Positions 25,601 through 38,437 of a DNA stretch of 64,000 nt are shown here, piece after piece (position 1 is the first letter of the stretch; each line of letters begins with the position of its first letter). The stretch comes from Apostichopus japonicus (Eukaryota; Echinodermata; Holothuroidea; Aspidochirotida; Stichopodidae): assembly GCF_037975245.1 (NCBI RefSeq), contig NC_092581.1, positions 8,805,303-8,869,302 on the forward strand, given 5' to 3'. Made by a program: the position numbers and the translations under genes. The notes under the pieces were generated by a model, which saw nothing but the letters and a program-made list of their open reading frames with translations, did no database searches and was not told where the DNA came from.

Positions 25601-28439
25601 TACCTACTTTGTTTAGTTATATTCTAGAATCAAACCCACCTTTAGTGTAGTCTGGTTTAATCTATGGTGTTACAGTAAGTTGTGTATTAAGACTGTTTGG
25701 CAATCTGGGGATAGATTCAACGAATTGTAGCTTAAAGTTATCTGAGAAGCTGGAAATGTATGTCAAAGTGAGATGAATTTCAAGTACTATTCTGAATACC
25801 CTGCTGAAGAATTTTTGTTTGCTTCAATTTGTAAAAAGGTCTTAGGGGTCGGGTATGGTCGGAGGGTATTGGTAAAGTCTGTCAAGTGGATGTTAACCTT
25901 CTTCTGTTGTAGCACTGGTACTGATCTCAGCAAATTTCTGGTGAGTTTACGGTGATGGGAAATATGGTTGTGAGACGAGTCACTGTGGAATGAAACTATG
26001 CATAGAAACTATACATGCAGTAGCAGGAGCTGTGGTGTTCAACTGACTCCCTTCACTCTATATCAGACTTTCATCACCTCAGGTCTTTGCCACTGTCTTT
26101 CTGGTGAATCAACCATTAGGACAATATTGCTGTCATGCCTAAATAACCAAACCCGACAAGTTTTCCAGTTACTATGGTTGTGATTATGGTAGACACAGAA
26201 TAGCTATCGCATAACTGGTTTAAACTGCATATAGAAAGAAACCAAGTGGGTCCAATGTTCAAATGAATGAACACATTAATGCTAAGTATTGCGTCATTTG
26301 TACTTGACTTCAGTTGATCCAACCATATAGAATTTAAGTTTAATGTGCCAGTTATTTGAATAAGACAATATTAGGTTCTACAGTATATAGATATGCATTA
26401 ACAGGCAATAGAATACCTCTGTGACAAGCAATGGTTTACAGACTTTGAGCAAGTTTTGAATCTACAGTTAAGGCAGCATCCTGTGAGTTTTGTTTTTATA
26501 ACCAGCCTCAAGATTAAGTGAGTGAACATGCCATCATTAACCCTGTGTTTTGCAAAGCAGGCTCTAGCTAGACCTGTGCAAAGTTTGGTTTTAGTTACTT
26601 TGTAAAGGGATAGAACATCTTGTCAATAAAAAAATACTTCTCTTTTCAATACCTGATGGAACTTGGTGGCCGTGTCCTGGAAGTGGGTCCACCAGTGTGG
26701 AGGGCAGGCTACTCTGTGTTAAACTTTTGCAGGTTAATTTGATGGGGAAAATGGTGGTGGACATTTATTTCAACAAATTTAAGTATGATGTATAGTTTCT
26801 GTCCAAGCATGTCCAATGATCAGTGAGAGGGCTACTGTAGCAGTGTGAAAAGACGATCAGCGGGTTTGCTTTCGATACAAACCCATATAAGTTACTCTCC
26901 TAATGAAATGGCTAACAGTAGCATAAGGCAGTATTTTTTGTGTTTTTTTTTTTTTTACTTTGGCAACATAATAAACTCTGTGTGCCAGTTTATGATCAAT
27001 TCACTATTGTTCCTGTTTTGACCACAATTCATAGAACTTCGTTTGAGTTTACAAAGCCGCAAGTACTCTCTTTTCATAGTTGCAGTTTTATTTGTATAAG
27101 AGAGCTGTGTATCCGTCCGTACCTAACAATTGTTCCCAGCGAAATGTGTAGAAAGAGGCTCCCAGGGTACGGAAAGGTAATATAGAAATATAAAAGGTAA
27201 TATAGAAATAATAGTCAAAATTGGAAGAGGATGTGAATATATAGACCATGATACTACTCCACTGTTTAAATCAGTTCTAACTATATAGACTTTTATATGC
27301 CATCATCTGCCCACTCATTATGATTATAATAACTCTGTGGCACAATGGGGTAAGTGGGCGTAAAATCCCAACAAATTTCAAAGAAAAAGGTTACTATATC
27401 AGTGCAGTAAATTGTGCTCAAGTGGATATGCATATCAACTACTTTTGTGAGGCTTGTTTTTTAAAGCACTTTTATAGATCTGGAAAATTTAAACTTGCTC
27501 ACAGCTTTACTCGTGTGAGTAAAGGTGTGTCATTTCTTTCCTACAATGTGTAAAAATAAGTTGGCCTGACGTTTTGATCCAAGCAGGCTAAATGAAAGGC
27601 TAAATGACAAACTTACAGTAACAGAAGGGACAAAAACACGCATGCTTTCCTAAAATTAAGAGAATTTATGATTTCAGGAAAAAAGAGTTCCATTCTGCTA
27701 TTCAGGTGATGAAATGTGTGATTTTAGCTCGAATACTTAAAGAAAATTAAAAGAGTACCAAAATTTTTGCCTTCTACTGTTATTTGCTTACAAAAAAAAT
27801 CTACAGGGTAGTTTGCTTGTTTCTATTTATGCATTGAATTACCCAGATGAAAATATTCAAGTATGATCCAAATAAAACATGAGTACACAAATATCTTTTG
27901 TGTCAGGAAAAGAGGTTGGACTTACTTTAAAAGCCGTTTTTGCAAATCTTTAAACACTGCACTCCTTTGACCCTCACCTTCGGGTCATTTTTCAACTTCC
28001 TGTTTCGTGAAATGCAGATTGTCCATTAATATCCAACCCAGTGTGTGTTTGGGTTCCCTTGCTCAATAGCCCATTTCCTATTTGTAGAACAGGGTTGTAA
28101 CAGGGTACACCAGGTACTATATTTGATGAACCATGGGGATACGTTGCATGTAAATTATGTTGTTGTGCCAATCTAAGTCAGGTTGATGTAGGGGAAACCT
28201 CAATTAATATTTAATGCAATGGTAGATTTCACTCCTTCCTTGCCGACCGGTCTCCTTTAAAACCCACACGTGCGCTTTCTCATCTAGTGCACAGAATTGT
28301 CAACATTATAGCACTATGCCCTCCTTGTAGGTCACTGCTGCTGCCCATTTTCTCATCTAATTTTCTGCATCTAGACTATTTGAAATGATTCTATTACACT
28401 TCTTTAAATCTAGGGGTCATGTACAAGTAACAGAGTAGG

Positions 28440-29080
28440 TTTTATGGTAAATTGCATGAGAGATGGATCGATTCTCTCAGCTTTAGGTCGGAATAAAAGA
28501 GCATTTTAAGTCATGATAATGGCAGACTTACACGTGTATCAACGTAGTATGATAGCATAATCATCCCTGAAGCTCAAAGGACATTCATGCACTCGATGAA
28601 TTAATAAAGATGGCTTGTAAATGCCACCCCTGCGTCTCCCGTAAAACTGCAGCGTGAGAAATTCCCAGAGAGATTAATTTATTAGCCCGACAGACTCCAA
28701 AGCTCGCGTCAGTCTTACTCCTCCCTGCCTCCCCTGCTTCGAATCTCCCTTGACCTCAAACTGGAACTTGTTCTGCTTTCAATTGCCATTCTTCAGAAGT
28801 GGAGACGTTCATCTCCGTAATGAGGGGAAACGATATCTCTGTTGACTGAACAGAGCTAACAGGTATCACGTTACCATCGCGAGACGCTGCCTACCCTAAT
28901 ATTATCTTTGGCATTTTATTAGGCTCGCATCGCCGTAGAGGCTCAACGCCGGGAGCATATCGTGGACGGAGAGAGGGAGAGAGTGTTTTACGAGTTAAGT
29001 TTGATTGGTATACGGCAACGTGTAATTTATCAAGTCATTAGGCCCTGATTTTAGACCAGAGGGGCGATGATTGGGGATTT
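28440..29080. promoter_or_regulatory. CpG-containing island, possible enhancer or promoter
   Basis: Within a CpG-poor domain this stretch carries many CpGs, including TCGCGAGA at 28877-28884, and homeodomain-like words around the GATTAATTTATTAG segment. It has no long open frame and no repeat structure apart from a GA-rich patch near 28970-28985. Retained CpG in a depleted neighbourhood often marks unmethylated regulatory DNA. That reading is inference. Confidence 0.25.
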
Positions 29081-30499
29081 TTCTTACTTTCTTTTCAAAA
29101 TGCTTTAAATGATGAAGGCTCAAAAGTTAATGATGATGTTGTCAAGCAATAAAGGGTAATTTCCTTCTGCTGCTGCCAAAGATCTTGATTTGACAATCTG
29201 ATGAAGAGGAGAATGTTGGACTGGCAGTTCAGCTCATCGATTAAGTGATTCTCCTCTGGAGATCATTTTGACTATACATGAAAGTAATATAACCTTTGGG
29301 ATTAAAAGGGGATGTGCTTTAAATGGGGTGTGGGAGGGGGGAAGGGGAAGGGATCAGTGCAATCTATTAAGGATGGAGTTTAGCCAAGTGATTTGACATG
29401 GATCCAAGTGTATAAATTAAAGATAGGGGGAATGGCTATCTGAAATATCACTTGTCAGTAAGACCCTTTACTAAGTGTGCTTCAAAACAATAGGAAAGCA
29501 TGTAATGTCCTTATTTTCTCCATCACCCCCCCCCATACTTCATCCCTCCCCCTCCATAATTTTGCCCTTCCCTTGACCAAACATACCACTGTTATATAAT
29601 TTAACCTGGCCTGCCAATTATAGACCAAAGAACTTGACTCTTGTCTGTGTGAAAAATTAAAGTTTCCAAAAGAAACGAGTTACAGTACCAGCTACAAATG
29701 ACATGAAAATGCAAATTAAGGAAATTTGTAATGGGAATCATGATTAAAACATAGAATTGTTGTATGTTTACTGTGTGGATTTGAAAGCAAAAATAGATGA
29801 GAGAATGAGAGATATAAGAAAAGAAAAATTTGGGAAGCAACAAATTTGCTACTATTTAAAAGGCATAATTTGCCTCGGTCTGCAATATACAGCTTTAACC
29901 ATCTAGAAAGAGAGACCTAATAATGTATGTACAGTATGTATGTGTATATGACCCCAATCACACTCTTATATGATGTTGTGTAGCCTGTTGCTGAGAATGG
30001 AAAGGCTTGACTGTCAGTAAATCACCTCCAGAATAAATACCCATTGAAGCTTTTGCCTTCATTGTTCAGCTACACCTCAACATCCCCTGTAAGTAGGGCC
30101 ATCTTTTGTGGCTGGTGACTGCAGGGTGTTACATGAAAGTAGTAAACAGATTTCTGCAGTGGCGGCGAAATACATTGATGAGTCACTGGGAAATGATAAT
30201 AGGGGGGAAATAATGGCAGCAGAATGGCACCACTATTAACTGGTGGCGCTATTCAGTTATGGCCGACACTTTGCTCAATTTGTCAACCATCTGCCCTGTT
30301 GAGTCAAACTTCTTTCTGCACCTGTTGAGAAAAATTAATAACTGGAGGTTAGAGGCATCATTCACGCTACATTCCCTTTTATTCTGCATGTGACATCAAA
30401 ATACAAACACAAAGTGGCAAGGATCCCCCATACACTTTGAAACTGAAATACTTCCTTGCAGTTGCTTACAATGTATGCACTCTCCATCTAGCATAGCTC

Positions 30500-30901
30500 T
30501 TAGCATTTGAATTTGGTAAAGTGTAAAAAATGTAACCACTTTTCATGCTCAGCTATATTTAGAATTAAAACCCATTTGACTTTTAAACTAGTGGAATATT
30601 TGAAACGATGATGCAATATATCCCAAATTTCAATATGATTAGTAAGTACTGATTTAAAAGTAACTTGGTTTGAAAGAGCAAAAGAATTTATTTTGGCTAG
30701 AAACTGACTACAGGATGTTGGGTCCAGTAGAGATTTGTATATAAATTCCCAGACAGTTTCTGTTGATGATCTATTAAAAAAGTATGCTAGGGGAACAAAA
30801 TTTTCATATTTGGATTGAATCATATCTCTGCTCAACTTATAACTTTCCCTTTTGTGAGAAAAAGTAAATGGTCTTAATGCGATCATTTGTACTGTAGTCA
30901 T
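30500..30901 (-). other. Unexplained 133-codon open frame
   Basis: This is the second-longest non-repetitive frame in the window after foxo. It begins at an ATG at 30901 and stays open to 30500. The peptide has an ordinary mix of residues, with segments such as SHKRESYKLSRDMI and SLLDPTSCSQFLAKI, but no motif, signal peptide or membrane segment that I recognise. Base composition is AT-rich like its surroundings, which argues for chance. A relic of a mobile-element ORF is an alternative. Confidence 0.15.
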
Positions 30902-31449
30902 ATTTTAAGCAGCACCTGGTACACGTTAAAAGGGCAAGGAAAAAGTAATGAATCTATGAGTTGTGAGCTATTCTCTGATGTTGTTATTTGATAACTTTAC
31001 TGCTTTTAATGTGATAATTTTATCAGACATCTCAAATGGTATAATATAATTTATCATACTGCTGCATATTGGATATTCTGATATGTTGTACAATAAAGAA
31101 CATAACGTCTTGTTTTGCAGTGTATGCAGAGAGATATGAAATGTAATAGCTTAAAACATTTGATTTAGATTTCAGAAACCGTTCCAGCATTCAGACACCA
31201 TTTACATTCTTTCATAATACCTGATTTCATAATTCACTCTTTTTTTTTTTTTAATTTTAGTACAACGATTGTATCATATCAATTTCAAGTAATACCTACT
31301 GTAGTATTACTACTACAGTACCTAGTACCCTTTTCTTGAACAGTTGAAGTACAAACAGTATATTATCATTACTTATCTGCTCATAGCAGATCCGATGACA
31401 AAGTACAGCTTTCAGTTAAAGCATCACCAAGCCATATTATACTTCCTGT

Positions 31450-31760
31450 TTCATCCAGGTTATTGCGTATTAACATACGTCCATCGCAGAGCGCGATGAG
31501 TTAAGCTCTTTAGTATCAAAGATAATACAGCGAGATAAACTTGGTTGTTCTCTGAGCACTTTCCTTTTTGGATTGCTCTCATTTCCGATGAAGCTTCCCC
31601 AAATCATATTAACTAGATAGCTTGTATTTTATCTGTTGTTGGACTTCCTCGGCCTATTCTACACCTCCTCTGTTATGATAAGGTTGTGGTTGCGTCGTCG
31701 TCGGGGTTGGGAGGTATGAATAGTCCCTTTCTCATGCCCACTACTGTGTGATCCAGCTAT
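31450..31760. promoter_or_regulatory. Possible regulatory element with GATA-site cluster
   Basis: Four GATA-factor type words lie within about 165 bases: AGATAA at 31520-31525 and 31533-31538, TTATCT at 31629-31634 and GATAAG at 31677-31682. The island is richer in CpG than adjacent sequence (TCGCAGAGCGCGATG near 31483, GCGTCGTCGTCGG near 31693) and lacks repeats. Function is inference. Confidence 0.2.
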
Positions 31761-32856
31761 GAATGAAAAGCCAAACTCACTGTGTAGAAAAGGGTACAAA
31801 TAAGTGTAACAAATCTAAACAAATATTTATAATAAATCTAAAATATATATGATAAATAGGGACCTTTTATAAATTGTCTTTAATTATCATGGCAGTTTCT
31901 AATGACATCATTGAATTTTTAAAAAAAACCAATTTAAACTAAATGTATCCAACTTAAAGACACCTGCTTGCCTACTTACTGTACACCTACATACTGTACA
32001 AGTTAAACCTTTATCACTGATATTATTTGAAATGGAGCAATTTATTGTTTTCTGTTGTTTTATGATTGCACATTTTGCTTTAGCAACTCTAATTGCAGAG
32101 AGAACAAACATACTGTCAGATGAAAAATATTTTCAGTATCAGTCTTCAGAGATGTTGACTTCCCATCAATTCATAAATTATCTCAACTCATAACGTTTTG
32201 ATCAAAACAAAGATTTACACATTACTGACAGTTTCAGAAACAATTCAACTGCAATTTTGTACCATGATCGGGATCTTGTTGAAACTTGTGACAGCAAGGC
32301 CTAAAGTTATGATATTTAAAATTTTGAATGCACACATATGATTGCCCCAAACTTGACTTTCTCTTTACAGAGAAAAGTAAGGTTACAAGTAGTTGCAGTT
32401 GAACAACATACTTTGTGTTCATTGAGCACTACATATATGCAAGAATGTTTCCAAACAATTGGTATGGGACTATTAGTCAATCAAATCAGAGGAAATCAAA
32501 GCACCATTGACTATTGTAAGCATGAAAATCTGTGTAATGTAAATGTTTCAGTGCTGTAACGAAGCATCACATGCGGTTGATTGTTATGATTTTGTTTTCA
32601 GATAACCATCTGTTGGATTGAAAGATTTTTATAAATGTTTTTGTATAGGCTTAGTTGTGACTGTGTGTACTTGGGCTTTGTTTCTCAAAAGAAAAAAAGT
32701 TACAACGTAAGCAGTTCAAAGGTTTTGTGTCCTGACTAAAAACCTAGCGTCCCAGCACAGATTCCTGCATTCATAACAATGTTGAACAGTACCATTTGAC
32801 ATACATAATCTATATGACAAACCTATGTGATATATATATGTCAGAAATTCAGAATT

Positions 32857-33070
32857 CTATATAACAGATTGATCTTATTTCAGCACTTTATATTACATAC
32901 CAATTTGATCTTATGTCAGTACTGTAAATTTTAGTCCAATTGATATGTCAGTACTCTATATTACAGACTAATTTGATGTCAGTCATCTATATTACAGACC
33001 AATTTGATGTCAGTCATCTATATTACAGACCAATTTGATGTCAGTCATCTATATTACAGACCAATTTGAT
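32857..33070. repeat. 31-bp tandem repeat array
   Basis: Four unit starts of CTATATTACAGAC are spaced exactly 31 bases apart at 32956, 32987, 33018 and 33049. Upstream, 32857-32955 contains about three older, more divergent units with the same CAATTTGAT and GTCAGTA blocks. The gradient from degenerate to identical units points to recent expansion at the right-hand end. There is no coding frame. Confidence 0.9.
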
Positions 33071-34070
33071 CATATACTGTATGTCGGAACGTTATAGTCA
33101 TATCGATACTCTGTATCCAATTCCGTTTATAGACCAGTCTATTCATTCCCTGACGGCAAAAGTAGATCAGTCAGAACTCTCTCTGTCCAGTTGATAGACC
33201 TGTCTGAACTAGCTGTTGTTATCTTCAGCATCTGAATCCTAGGGGCAAGAATCTTTCAGAAGAGGCCACAAAATAACCATCTCAAAAAGCCTCATTCTCA
33301 TCCTCTTCTTCATCATCATAACCATGATCAGCGCGGAGGATGCTCTGAGCTCCTTCAGGGATATCAGTTGTGCTCTCTCACCGTGGGAGAGGCACCACTC
33401 AAGCCTTTACTCATCTCTCCATCCATCTCTCTCTATTAGGTCTCGTCTTTCTTTTGTCTCACTGCCATCCAGGCGCTGCTTGACTGATTCCATTTACCTC
33501 TTTTAGTTAGATGCAATCTCTCTCTTGCTGCTTTTACTTGCATCAACTTGTCAGTCTTTCTCCTACCATTCACCTCTTCTTAGAAAGCATTCTCTCCTTC
33601 TTGAGTGAGTGAAGTTGTCATCCTCGTAGAGATTATATCACTTTTTACAGAGATTGTAGTAGGTATACAGGCACAAAGTGACTTCTTGACAAGTTTTATC
33701 AGATTCTCGAAAATGTTGTCTGTGAAGGATTTATTTCATTCCCTTTTACTCCTTTAAGTAACTCTGTATTTTAAACTGTATAATTGAGCGAGGGTTTACA
33801 ACTACCGTAGCTTTGGATTTTTGGTAAAGGTTCTCTACCTCTACATTTTTTGGTAGGGATTTAAGACTTTTGGTAGAGAATTGTATTCAACATGTCTTTT
33901 GTAAGATGCTGGCGGTTTCATAACATATCCATATACATGAAAATTGACTATAGAGTTTGCTTTTTGTATTAATATCAAACACTTTACCTTATTTCAGACA
34001 CAGTAATAGGATAAGAATAGATTACTCTCGTAAATCTAACCAAAGAGAGAAACGCTGCCAAACTCCCATG

Positions 34071-34539
34071 TCATGTGTTGTTGCCTTCAAGTAATTGAAC
34101 CTCAATTGCCATGTGAGGTGGCTCATTCCTGCTTGTTATACTGTGTGTCACAGTATCAGTATGCTTTCGTGATGCTGCATGCCGCCGTAAAGCACTGGTT
34201 TTAACTTCAGTAGAGCATTGGCCGATCAAAACACCTGTATCAGATTGACACGCTTCCTTGCAGAACTTGCAAAACATTCCATGTTACCTTCCTGTTAGCC
34301 CTTCACTTCTAACCTTGGCCAAATTTTAAGCCAAGAATGTTGAAAAGAACTCTTCCTTTTAAGCTTAGGCTTAGTGGTTTGTTTGGCATTACTAGGACCA
34401 GGTTGATCTCCTGCATTCAAAGAACTGTTAATAGTACTCTAGGCACATTTGCATCTTGCATTGCAACACTGTCTTCTTCAGAACTAACCTTCTCTTCATC
34501 GTTCGTAGTCCATTTAAAAAGATTCAAAAGATTTGACAT
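34071..34539 (-). pseudogene. Broken hAT-type transposase / TTF-type zinc-finger ORF
   Basis: Read on the minus strand, three frames join into one recognisable N-terminal region. It starts with an ATG at 34539 and MSNLLNLFKW. After a frameshift near the TGA at 34417-34419 it continues with a basic linker and FQHSWLKIWPRLEV. After a second frameshift it continues with HGMFCKFCKEAC and ALRRHAASRKH. The CxxC plus HxxxxH spacing is that of the BED/TTF-type zinc finger at the start of hAT-family transposases and related domesticated proteins. The frame ends at 34071 with no catalytic domain, so the copy is both frameshifted and truncated. A hAT-like terminus lies about 690 bases upstream at 35226-35241. 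Confidence 0.65.
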
Positions 34540-35241
34540 CTCTGTTCATCTCATACCGCACACTGATGATAAAATCCAAGGATTTTTAGAAATGAGTGGT
34601 ACAAACTTGTAGGTCCATCGTGCAGACGGCAGTTACAATTTACAACTTTTAACGTTAACTACAGAACAGCTGACGATATATAGGCTTCTAAGGCATTCAA
34701 GTTAACCACGCAGTCGCTCCATACATCAAACACTTAAACTTTGTTTAAACAAATGGTCATGAGTGGAGTAGTTAGAGAAAACGACTGGCATATGAAGTCT
34801 AATTGTAAAGGTCATGCAGACTTGCAGACCTGGGTCATTCATTGCAAGTGACGCAACATGATTAGCAGCTAGCATACAGTGATAGGTTTAGGCTAGACTA
34901 AACTTATACAGCGCTAGCATTCTATGCATAGGAAAGCCTTGTAGTTACTAGACAGTAACGTTATTGATAGTTGCAGTTAGAATAAAAAAGGTTTTTTCGT
35001 GAGTTGTGATCAATATGTTTTTAATTTATGTAAACAATTTTCTAGCACATGTTATTTCTGTATATTGTGTGGATTTTAGGTTATAGCCGCTGTTACTGAA
35101 ATTGCTTAGTGGAGACTGTAATTTGCCAGTAACTGTGCGAAGAGTTCTCGGTGAATGTGCGCGACCATCCCGCACTGCTTCAAATTTTATGCGGGATTGT
35201 GAGAGCTGTTTGCATGATTCGCGCTGCTAATGCAAACCCTG
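34071..35241 (-). mobile_element. 5' part of a hAT-like DNA transposon
   Basis: On the minus strand the element begins CAGGGTTTGCATTAGC (35241-35226), matching 15 of 16 bases of the sequence at 1685-1700. Subterminal CG-rich inverted repeats follow: TTTGCAT/ATGCAAA, and ATCCCGCA (35167-35174) paired with TGCGGGAT (35190-35197). The frameshifted zinc-finger ORF begins about 690 bases inside, the layout expected of an autonomous hAT element's 5' end. The far terminus was not found, so the element is truncated or heavily decayed on the left. Confidence 0.6.
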
Positions 35242-35434
35242 AATTGAGATCAAATGGAAGAATTGTTACAACAAAGCATTGAATAAATTTACTTTGCTCC
35301 ACATCCCTTACCTTCCTTTTACGATATTAGAGGAAGTCTATACACTGTCCAGATTGAAGACTGTCAGCAATACTGAGCTATAGAATCACCCATGTCAATG
35401 TACTGAATGGTTGTTAGGATGTTTCAGGGTGAAC

Positions 35435-35569
35435 CTGCAGTTGAAACTAGTTAGTTTATGGCTGCAGTATATATGTTCTTGCAATATTTGGTAGTAAGGT
35501 TGTATGGTTTCAGACTGTAAACTGCAGTTGAAACTAGTTAGTTTATGGCTGAAGTATATATGTTCTTGT
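35435..35569. repeat. 48-bp direct duplication, 87-bp offset
   Basis: The block starting CTGCAGTTGAAACTAGTTAG at 35435 recurs at 35522 with a single G/A difference in about 48 bases. The near identity implies a recent local duplication. Confidence 0.9.
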
Positions 35570-37074
35570 ACATCAACACAAACTAAAAATGCATAAATAA
35601 ATCAGGAGCAGAAAATTATTTTTAGAAATGACAAATTCTTATAAAAGCAAAGAGGACGAAATAAATCGTTAAAGTGGTCGAGCAAAGTTGACTGACCCTA
35701 GCCTTCTTATCTCCTATTTATTTTTTCTCTCCCTTTATTCTCTCTCTCTCTCCAATTTTAAAATAGATGACTCTTTTTTGCCTAATGTACTCCTGGAAAG
35801 GATGAAACACCATTGTCTATACAGTATATAGATATATGTATAATTTTTGTTTTAGCAATTTAGTGTACAGCTGTCTATTTAGCATGCAAATTGTTTATGT
35901 TTGCTTTTCGCCCCAAAGGCATATTTTGAAGTCTGACACAAGATGGAAATAAAGTTGTGGCCATAATTTCCTGAATGGCACCAAAATCAATAAATCACGC
36001 ATTGCGTCGCATATCCTCTCCTTGAATTACCCAAGCCATTGATTTCTCCATGGTGCCTGTATGGGAAGTTACACAGAACTGCAGGCAATAGTACTACTAT
36101 GCAGAAGTCTGCTTTGCCACACAGGAATATGTATGTGTTCACTCTGCTGTATTAGCAAGGGTAGGCGATCAGTATCATACAGAGCATTTGTACTCGACAG
36201 TGACGTCAGAGAATGCCGGTTCTTACAATAATCAATGAGACAAAAATGGGGGAAAAAATAATAATTTGCAGACGGTATACTGTTGTAAAAATACCTCTGT
36301 AAGAACATTCTTTTCGTGTGGAATCGTGCTGCCGTATTTTCTTCTGAGGGTTTAATCGTGGAACAGAAAAATTGTATAGTTCGGGACTTCGGGGGTAAGT
36401 CAGAGGGGAAGGTTGGGGCGGAATTTTACACTTTGAATGGGAAGAACGATAAAATGCTCAACAAATTTTTGCCTGTGAAAAAGGTAGCTTGAGATCTACT
36501 GGCTTGTCAGAATGAATATTTTCATCGTTTTTTTAAAAAAAATTTTTTAGTATCTTTTTTTTTCTGTCTTGCTAGTAAATGTGTTTATGGCTAAGATCAT
36601 GTGTAGCATTATGTTCCCCTTCTATGGGAATTGTGATACACACCTGATGATAATGTCACAGTCTTGATGCAAGGGGACTGGGGTTGAGAGCAGATCAATC
36701 GGTTCGTTTGGGTTTTTTTCGTGCCCAGGTCCTTTCCTGGTTGACTTTTCTTAAAAAAGTATGATAAGTACATACAGTATGGTCCATGCTATCATTGATC
36801 ATGCACATGAATTGTTAATGTTTTGCTTTATTTGTTACCATGTTCATTTTCTGTAACGGAGATGAATTTACAAGTGTTGAATCTAAAATAATATTGAACC
36901 ATTTAACATGACCTAATTGATGTCAGTGTTAACTTAATTTAAAAAAATCCTAACCTTGAAAAGATGGAAGGAAAAACTGAGGAGAAAATCAAAAGTATTC
37001 AGATCTTCCTAGCAACACTACATGACATCACAGATGTACCAACTGACAGCCCCACACACTTAAAAAAGAGGGTG

Positions 37075-37200
37075 ACCTTAGACGGGGTAATTGGGGGCGC
37101 CGTACAAGAATATTACCAGTCAATGGGCTAGGGTAGATAGGTGTGGCTAGGTTAAGGACACAGGTAGGTATCGTCGTTTGTAAATACCCAGACCAGTAAA
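37075..37200. repeat. Dispersed repeat, pair member 2
   Basis: This copy shares AAGAATATTACCAGT, GGGCTAGGGTAGATAGGTGT and TTGTAAATACCCA blocks with 23340-23480. It has a longer insert between the last two blocks. Family unknown. Confidence 0.7.
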
Positions 37201-37564
37201 TATTTGGGGTTTACGAAACATGTCATTTATTTTACTCAATAAGGTCAGACAACCATTCAAATTTAATTAGGTGCCTTTAGTAAATTGTTTAAGTAACGAT
37301 TCCATTTGAAGGTTTGAATATTTTTCGAGGAAGAATTCCTACTGTTGTTACACCACAGGCCAGCTACTGTAATCTATTGAACAGATTAACAGTGTTTCCC
37401 TGACTAAAATTAGGTGCATACAATATTCAGAGTTCAGACAACCTTTCCTAGAGTTGTTTGGAACAAGATAGACTTGCAATATCACAGAACATCTTTGTTC
37501 GTTCATCTACTCTTGTCTGTACGAAAAAACGCACATTGCCTGCCATCAAACTTTATACCTCTAA

Positions 37565-37758
37565 CAAATTATGGAATAAATTTGAAACATACATATCTAG
37601 CTATACATAGTCAAATGGAGATCTGATGAGATTATGAAATGTCTACACTGTGTAAGTATGTTTCAAATTATGGAATAAATTTGAAATATACATATAGCTA
37701 TACATAGTCAAATGGAGATGATGAGATTATGAAATGTCTACACTGTGTAGTATGTTTC
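37565..37758. repeat. 99-bp tandem duplication
   Basis: CAAATTATGGAATAAATTTG begins at 37565 and again at 37664. The copies differ by a few small deletions and one substitution and end in the same GTATGTTTC block. It is a recent two-copy tandem duplication without coding potential. Confidence 0.92.
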
Positions 37759-38437
37759 TTGATGTCCTATCATCATATTTTTGTGTGTGGATCACTTCAA
37801 TAAATAACATTTTGCAAATGTCTTGTTATACAAAACTAAACTTTTAAGTCTTTTTAATGTACACAGGTCTCTGTGAGAGCCAAGTTCCCTATCTCTTAGT
37901 ATTAAGTTCAACCATTTTAATATCATATCGGAACTTCTTCTTCATAATGATTGCCAGCCAAAGTTTGCATTGAATCCCCCCCCCCACCTCCCTCCATCCC
38001 CATCTTTTTTCTTTTATATGCACAGTCACACAAATGAAGGATTGGTATTAAGGCATGCTTTAAATGCAGGAAGTGTTTCAAGTCTACCCTCACAAATTTG
38101 TAGGAATTATGAAGAACATTCATCGAGTTGATCAACGCTTCTCTTTGCTCTCCCTCCTGTGAGTTCCATCATGTTAGTTAAGATTAATCTTTTGCACTTT
38201 CTCGATTGCCCTTGACATTCATGATAAATACCTTGTAATTGTGGATGCACACTGCGTTGTGGTTCTACCAGCCTTTTCCATGAGAGCAGTTGAACCAGCA
38301 GATATCAGTGAAAGTTTTAAAGGGAATATATGTATCTATAAATATATTCAAGCACTTTAATGATCATGTAAATCTTAGACCAAAAGCTGGCACTGGTGGT
38401 ATCTGGCATTTGCCTTTGATGCTAACATCTCAAACTT

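Larger units (their letters stand above)
20384..34070. other. Non-coding stretch with scattered repeats and possible regulatory islands
   Basis: No recognised gene. Contents listed separately are a possible minus-strand exon (22315-22602), half of a dispersed repeat pair (23340-23480), possible regulatory islands (25020-25600, 28440-29080, 31450-31760), an unexplained 133-codon minus frame (30500-30901) and a 31-bp tandem array (32857-33070). Inverted repeat TTAACATGT/ACATGTTAA with a 4-base loop lies at 24270-24291. The rest is AT-rich, low-CpG sequence in which I see nothing further. Confidence 0.55.
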
